Positions 60,362 through 64,000 of a stretch of DNA of 64,000 nucleotides are shown piece after piece. Each line of letters opens with the position of its first letter. Within the stretch, counting starts at the first letter, position 1. Both the position numbers and the translations under genes were made by a program. The notes below the pieces were generated by a model that did not search any database, was not told the DNA's origin, and saw only the letters and a program-made list of their open reading frames with translations. This stretch comes from Trema orientale. Taxonomy: Eukaryota > Streptophyta > Magnoliopsida > Rosales > Cannabaceae. The stretch lies in the NCBI GenBank assembly GCA_002914845.1, contig JXTC01000107.1:622935-686934 (forward strand), given 5' to 3'.

Positions 60362-60892
60362 ATGGCTGGCTCTCTCTCAAAGTCTAAGCTCCTTACTGGA
60401 AAGGCTCTTTCACTCTCCTCAATTACCAGGTTAGTGTTCTCCTTTGCTCTTTCTTGTTTCTTTTCTTTTTTTTAATTTAAATGTAAATTTGTTTTTAACG
60501 ATGATGATTAGTTTAATTTAATAGTTTAATCTGGACCGTACAGGAGGGGTTACGCGGCGGCATCTCAAGGGTCCGTGGGAGCAGGATTGAGTAGGGGAGG
60601 GTCTATGAGTAGCATGGTGGGGAAAGTGGAAGAAAGGGCTGTGAATGTGATGAAAGGAGAGTCAGAGGCAGCAGCAGCAGCCTCAGCATGGGCCCCAGAT
60701 CCACTAACTGGCTACTACAGGCCTGCAAATCATGCTGTTGAGATTGACCCAGTTGAGCTTCGTCAAATGCTTTTGAACAATAAGGCCAGGCCTCTCTACA
60801 ATATTTACTATATATTATATGTATCATTATCAAGGAGGTCCAAAGGATTATGCACAACTCTAGGCCATATCTATCTATATGTGTTACTGTGA
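60362..60892 (+). CDS. SAG21/LEA_3-family mitochondrial stress protein, 2 exons, unusual C-terminus
   Basis: Exons are 60362-60429 and 60544-60892, joined GT-AG to give 138 residues. The N-terminus (MAGSLSKSKLLTGKALSLSS, then a RRGYAAASQG motif) looks like a mitochondrial targeting sequence and matches the SAG21/LEA5 family. The family hallmark follows: WAPDPLTGYYRPANHAVEID, then PVELRQMLLNNK. SAG21-type proteins are induced by oxidative stress, drought and senescence, and affect root growth and redox tolerance. Members normally end within a few residues of the MLLNNK position. Here the frame runs on for about 33 more residues (starting ARPLYNIYYILYV) before a stop. The stop may have been lost, or a 3' intron may begin near 60818. 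Family call is firm; the 3' end is not. Confidence 0.8.
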
Positions 60893-61879
60893 TCGTTGCT
60901 GTTTTGGTTATTAATATATATCTAAAGTTTATTGCTTTCTTTTTTCCTTCTTTTTTTTCAGTGACGATTAAATATTTGCTTTCGACATATGACTCTATCA
61001 TGTTGTTTCAGATAGAGAAAGTTAAAGCTTTTTACAATTACGTTGACGCAAATACTGATACCACATATATTAATTACTTAGTAACAAGTAAAGGGTTGTC
61101 TTCATGTATCTTTTTTCCTTTTTCTTTTTTCTTTTTTTCTTTTTTTTGGGGGGGCTGCAAGTGTTAGTAAGTGATAGTACTCAGGGCAAGGATTAATTAG
61201 TGCTTAAAGCTGTCTTAAGCGTAAATTCTGATGAATCGAATTTAAATTATCAAAGCGGGGGTAAGAAAAACAAAGGAAATATTTCATAAGAAAATTAAAT
61301 AAATATACATGTGTTTTCTGTTTTTTTAAATTTTGTGCGGTTTAAAAGATTAGACTGTTTCCGTTTCAATATTGAAAGTACCTTTTATTCAAAAAAAAAA
61401 AAAAAATATTGAAAGTACTTAATTTCTTACCTTTTCTTTTTTATTTGTAGGATAACTACCTCACTTAATTATTGTAAATTTGATTTAACTAGAACTCGAT
61501 TCGATTACTTAGGCATCTAATTTGCGTGGGGTATGTAAGGAAAACAAAAATTGCTTTTCCAATTTCAGAATTCAGACACATATCTTTTGCATTTAATTAT
61601 GATTCTTTCACCCTCATTTAATTAAATTCTTCTGGCCACATCAGTAATATTACTGTCGTTGGCCGTGAGACAAGGTTCCTTTCTTTTTGTCGTTCATGAG
61701 AAACGACAACAACGTGAATTGTCTCTTGTACGAAAGTAATACATGGATGTTGCTGGCCTGCTGGCCTTGGGACGCTCTGATTCTTGATATGTGAGGATGT
61801 AAAGCCATTTTATGAAAACAACGAACTTTTAAGTGTCGTTTCCTGTCCCTGCGCACTTACGACATGATTCTTTTCTTTT

Positions 61880-61881
<2 letters not shown>

Positions 61882-61923
<42 letters not shown>
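61882..61923. repeat. 42-base T homopolymer
   Basis: An unbroken run of 42 T. On the minus strand this is a poly-A tract and could be the tail of a retroposed element whose body lies at 61630-61870, but that body shows no recognisable family. Confidence 0.9.
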
Positions 61924-62424
61924 CCAAAATCAAGTCATCAATGTTAATTATTGTCCACATCAAAGTTGTCTAGTTCAAGATGGTAGTGTGACACTATAAT
62001 CGTTGTCATTCATTTCGTGAACAACAACAAGATTAATGTTTATGTCGTTCTCTTGAATAGTTGTTTGGATGTTGTAGATGACTAATCTTTCAAAGACTTC
62101 TCTTTATCTTTAAAAGACACTGAAAATTATGCCGTTGGCTTCTTTGAGTGATCAGCAACACTTTGTTTCCTATGTGAGTCCTTTTTTTTTTTTTTTTTTC
62201 ATTTTACCAGTGTCCTTAACCTAATTAATTGATATCGTATATTTGGAATTGTTCCTTTGTGGCTTAATTTTAAGTCCTGTTTGGCAGAGCCACAATTAAA
62301 AAGCCATTTTTTGGAGCATTTTCTTTTATTTGAAACAAGAGCTTCCTAGCCACACCTAATTAACTAGCTTGTCCAATAAAATTAGGTTTCAACAAAACAA
62401 GGAATGCACCGCCAAGGTAGTAGC

Positions 62425-62560
62425 CTAAATGCATTTGGTAGCGAATGCCTAATAGCCCTATGTTCGATCCGCGTTGGATAACCGAGACCTAGATAGTTTA
62501 CGGCCGGTTCAAATAATTCATTAGTCTTTGTAGGATAAAACTTTAAAGTATCGTGTTTCG
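62425..62560 (+). mobile_element. Possible pol III-promoter (SINE-like) repeat
   Basis: A-box-like TGGTAGCGAATG (62437-62448) and B-box-like GTTCGATCCG (62462-62471) are correctly ordered but closer together than in most tRNAs. Composition is more GC-rich than the flanks. No tRNA fold could be made, and the 3' end is not defined. Confidence 0.35.
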
Positions 62561-63739
62561 TCTTGTGAACTAAGTAGTTATTGCTCAAAATGAACAATTT
62601 TTGGGATAATCTCAAAAACACTTAGTCTATTATGATTAAATATTATATTTAACTCTTTGTTCTCATAAAATTCAAAAATATCACCTTTATTTTCAAAATA
62701 AGAAAATATATATATATACTCTAATGTTTTTTCGGTTAAATTAATCTAAAATGTGAAATATCTAAAATACTTTTGCATATGTTTCAAAAATCTATTATCG
62801 AATACTACCCACTATCAAATAATTAATCTTTTATTTAGAGAATAAAAAAGAATATCACATTATTTTTCCAGATTATAAAAAAATATTAACAATATTTTTT
62901 TCAAATAAATTTCTAGATTATTATTTTTTAAAAAAATTAATCAAGAGTTATTTAGATATTAATATTCTAAAGTATTAATGTCATTTAGAAAATAATTTAG
63001 TTAAAAATTTGACCTGAAAGAGAAAAAGGGTTACTTTTTCCTGTTTTAAAAAATAGAAGGATACTTTAGAAGATGATGAAACATGGTATTTAACTAAAAC
63101 AGAGAAAGTGTTTTCAGTATTATCCCACATTTTTCAGCGTGTGGGATGCGGAATGCCCTTTTGGTCATGCTATTGCTAGTCGCCCCTCTACAATATATAC
63201 ACTATTAATTATCAAATAAAACGAGCAAAACTACTTTAAGGTTCAATGAAACTTTTTGTTTTCAATTTTATCCATTATTTTAGTTATAATTCCAATATCT
63301 CCATTTACGATAGAAACTAAAATAGAAATATATCATGTACATTAGCCATGGTAAAGTAATAGCTTAATAAATATATCATCTGTTTTAGTAATGGTAAATA
63401 TTACTAAGTGCTTTCGTTTCTTTTTATTTTTATTTTTTATTTCTACTGCTTTTTAGAGCCAAAAGCTAAAATATGTCATTAAAATTAAAACGAATCTTCA
63501 TCTTATAGAACTTAAAACTATAATCATCAAAATTAACTATAGCGGGTTTAATCTATTTTCTAATCATTTTATTCTGATTTAGCCAAAAATTGTAGGGAGA
63601 ATTTGGCAATTACCCTTAATTAAACATGATTACCCCCTTTTTTCTATAATCTTCTACTCATACCTTTTTTTATTTGTAAACTACCTAAATTACCCTTAAA
63701 AGTAAACGTGAATAAATCGGCCCTTTCATGGTCTCTCTT

Positions 63740-63965
63740 CCTTCTCTCTCGAAAAATTGTCGAACGCTTTCCTCTCTCTCTCTCTAAAAATAGCCGAACG
63801 CTTTCCTCTCTCTCTCTCTAAAAATAGCCGAACGCTCTCCTCTCTCTCTCTCTCTAAAAATGTCCGAAATCTCTCTCATCTCTCTCTAAAATCGCACACT
63901 CTCTCAAAAATGTCCGAAATCTCTCTCATCTCTCTCTAAAATCGCACACTCTCTCTTCTCTCTCT
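63740..63965. repeat. CT-rich compound tandem repeat
   Basis: Three 34-base units each contain CGAACGCTTTCC-type sequence, a CT run and AAAAATAGC (CGAACG at 63761, 63795 and 63829). They are followed by two exact 50-base units (63856-63905 and 63906-63955) containing AAAAATGTCCGAAAT and AAAATCGCACACTC. An open frame through it encodes Ser/Leu repeats and is not treated as a gene. Confidence 0.88.
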
Positions 63966-64000
63966 GTAATTGTCATCTTCGTTGAATAAATCGGCTTGGA

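Larger units (their letters stand above)
60893..64000. other. 3' flank of the LEA gene and intergenic region
   Basis: No supported gene in the last 3.1 kb. It contains a T42 homopolymer (61882-61923), a possible pol III-derived repeat (about 62400-62560) and a CT-rich tandem array (63740-63965). Frames elsewhere are short and motif-free. Confidence 0.5.

Noticed and set aside
61650..61856. 68-residue minus-strand frame next to the T42 tract, considered as a retroposed gene
   Set aside because: No family resemblance; the poly-T alone does not establish retroposition.

Overview
This is nuclear DNA from a flowering plant, almost certainly a eudicot. Long AT-rich intergenic stretches separate ten recognisable genes. 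Introns have GT-AG borders and AT-rich interiors, promoters carry TATA boxes, CT/GA-rich leaders, site II (TGGGCC/T) and telo-box motifs, and several protein families are plant-specific (phylloplanin/Ole e 1, SAG21-type LEA, Golgi UDP-xylose synthase). Two ambiguous bases (44871, 51539) point to a draft assembly. The sequence alone does not fix the species.

Layout: 3802-5988 (+) universal stress protein, 4 exons; 6826-8210 (-) translationally controlled tumor protein (TCTP), 5 exons; 14636-20584 (+) condensin II subunit CAP-D3, 9 exons; 21498-22547 (+) membrane-anchored DnaJ protein with one coding exon; 28447-28815 (-) small plant membrane protein; 35690-41062 (+) PRL1-type WD40 protein, 17 exons; 42788-46194 (+) Golgi UDP-glucuronate decarboxylase, 7 exons; 51992-54853 (+) eIF2 gamma, 8 coding exons; 56373-57171 (+) secreted phylloplanin-like protein; 60362-60892 (+) SAG21/LEA_3-like protein with an odd 3' end. 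I traced the splice junctions by hand and every multi-exon model keeps frame from ATG to stop. Most genes are housekeeping functions (chromosome condensation, translation initiation, splicing-linked signalling, ER chaperoning, wall-sugar synthesis). They form no operon or evident pathway cluster.

The space between genes is mostly transposon debris. Three GC-rich-ended, AT-rich-cored elements have hAT-like ends and 8-bp target duplications (25252-25823, 26756-27345, 47516-48195). The first sits in a LINE-type RNase H reading frame, and its precise removal would make the frame continuous. Inverted-repeat MITE-like elements lie in a TCTP intron and just upstream of CAP-D3, PRL1 and eIF2 gamma. 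There are also LTR-like and SINE-like relics, a dispersed tandem-repeat family present at 34.3 and 50.0 kb, and several microsatellites and minisatellites.

The most unusual gene-level feature is the first intron of the UDP-xylose synthase gene. It begins ATATCCTTT and ends in AC, and has good U12 branch-site candidates, so it appears to be a minor-spliceosome AT-AC intron. I found no convincing wholly new biological system.
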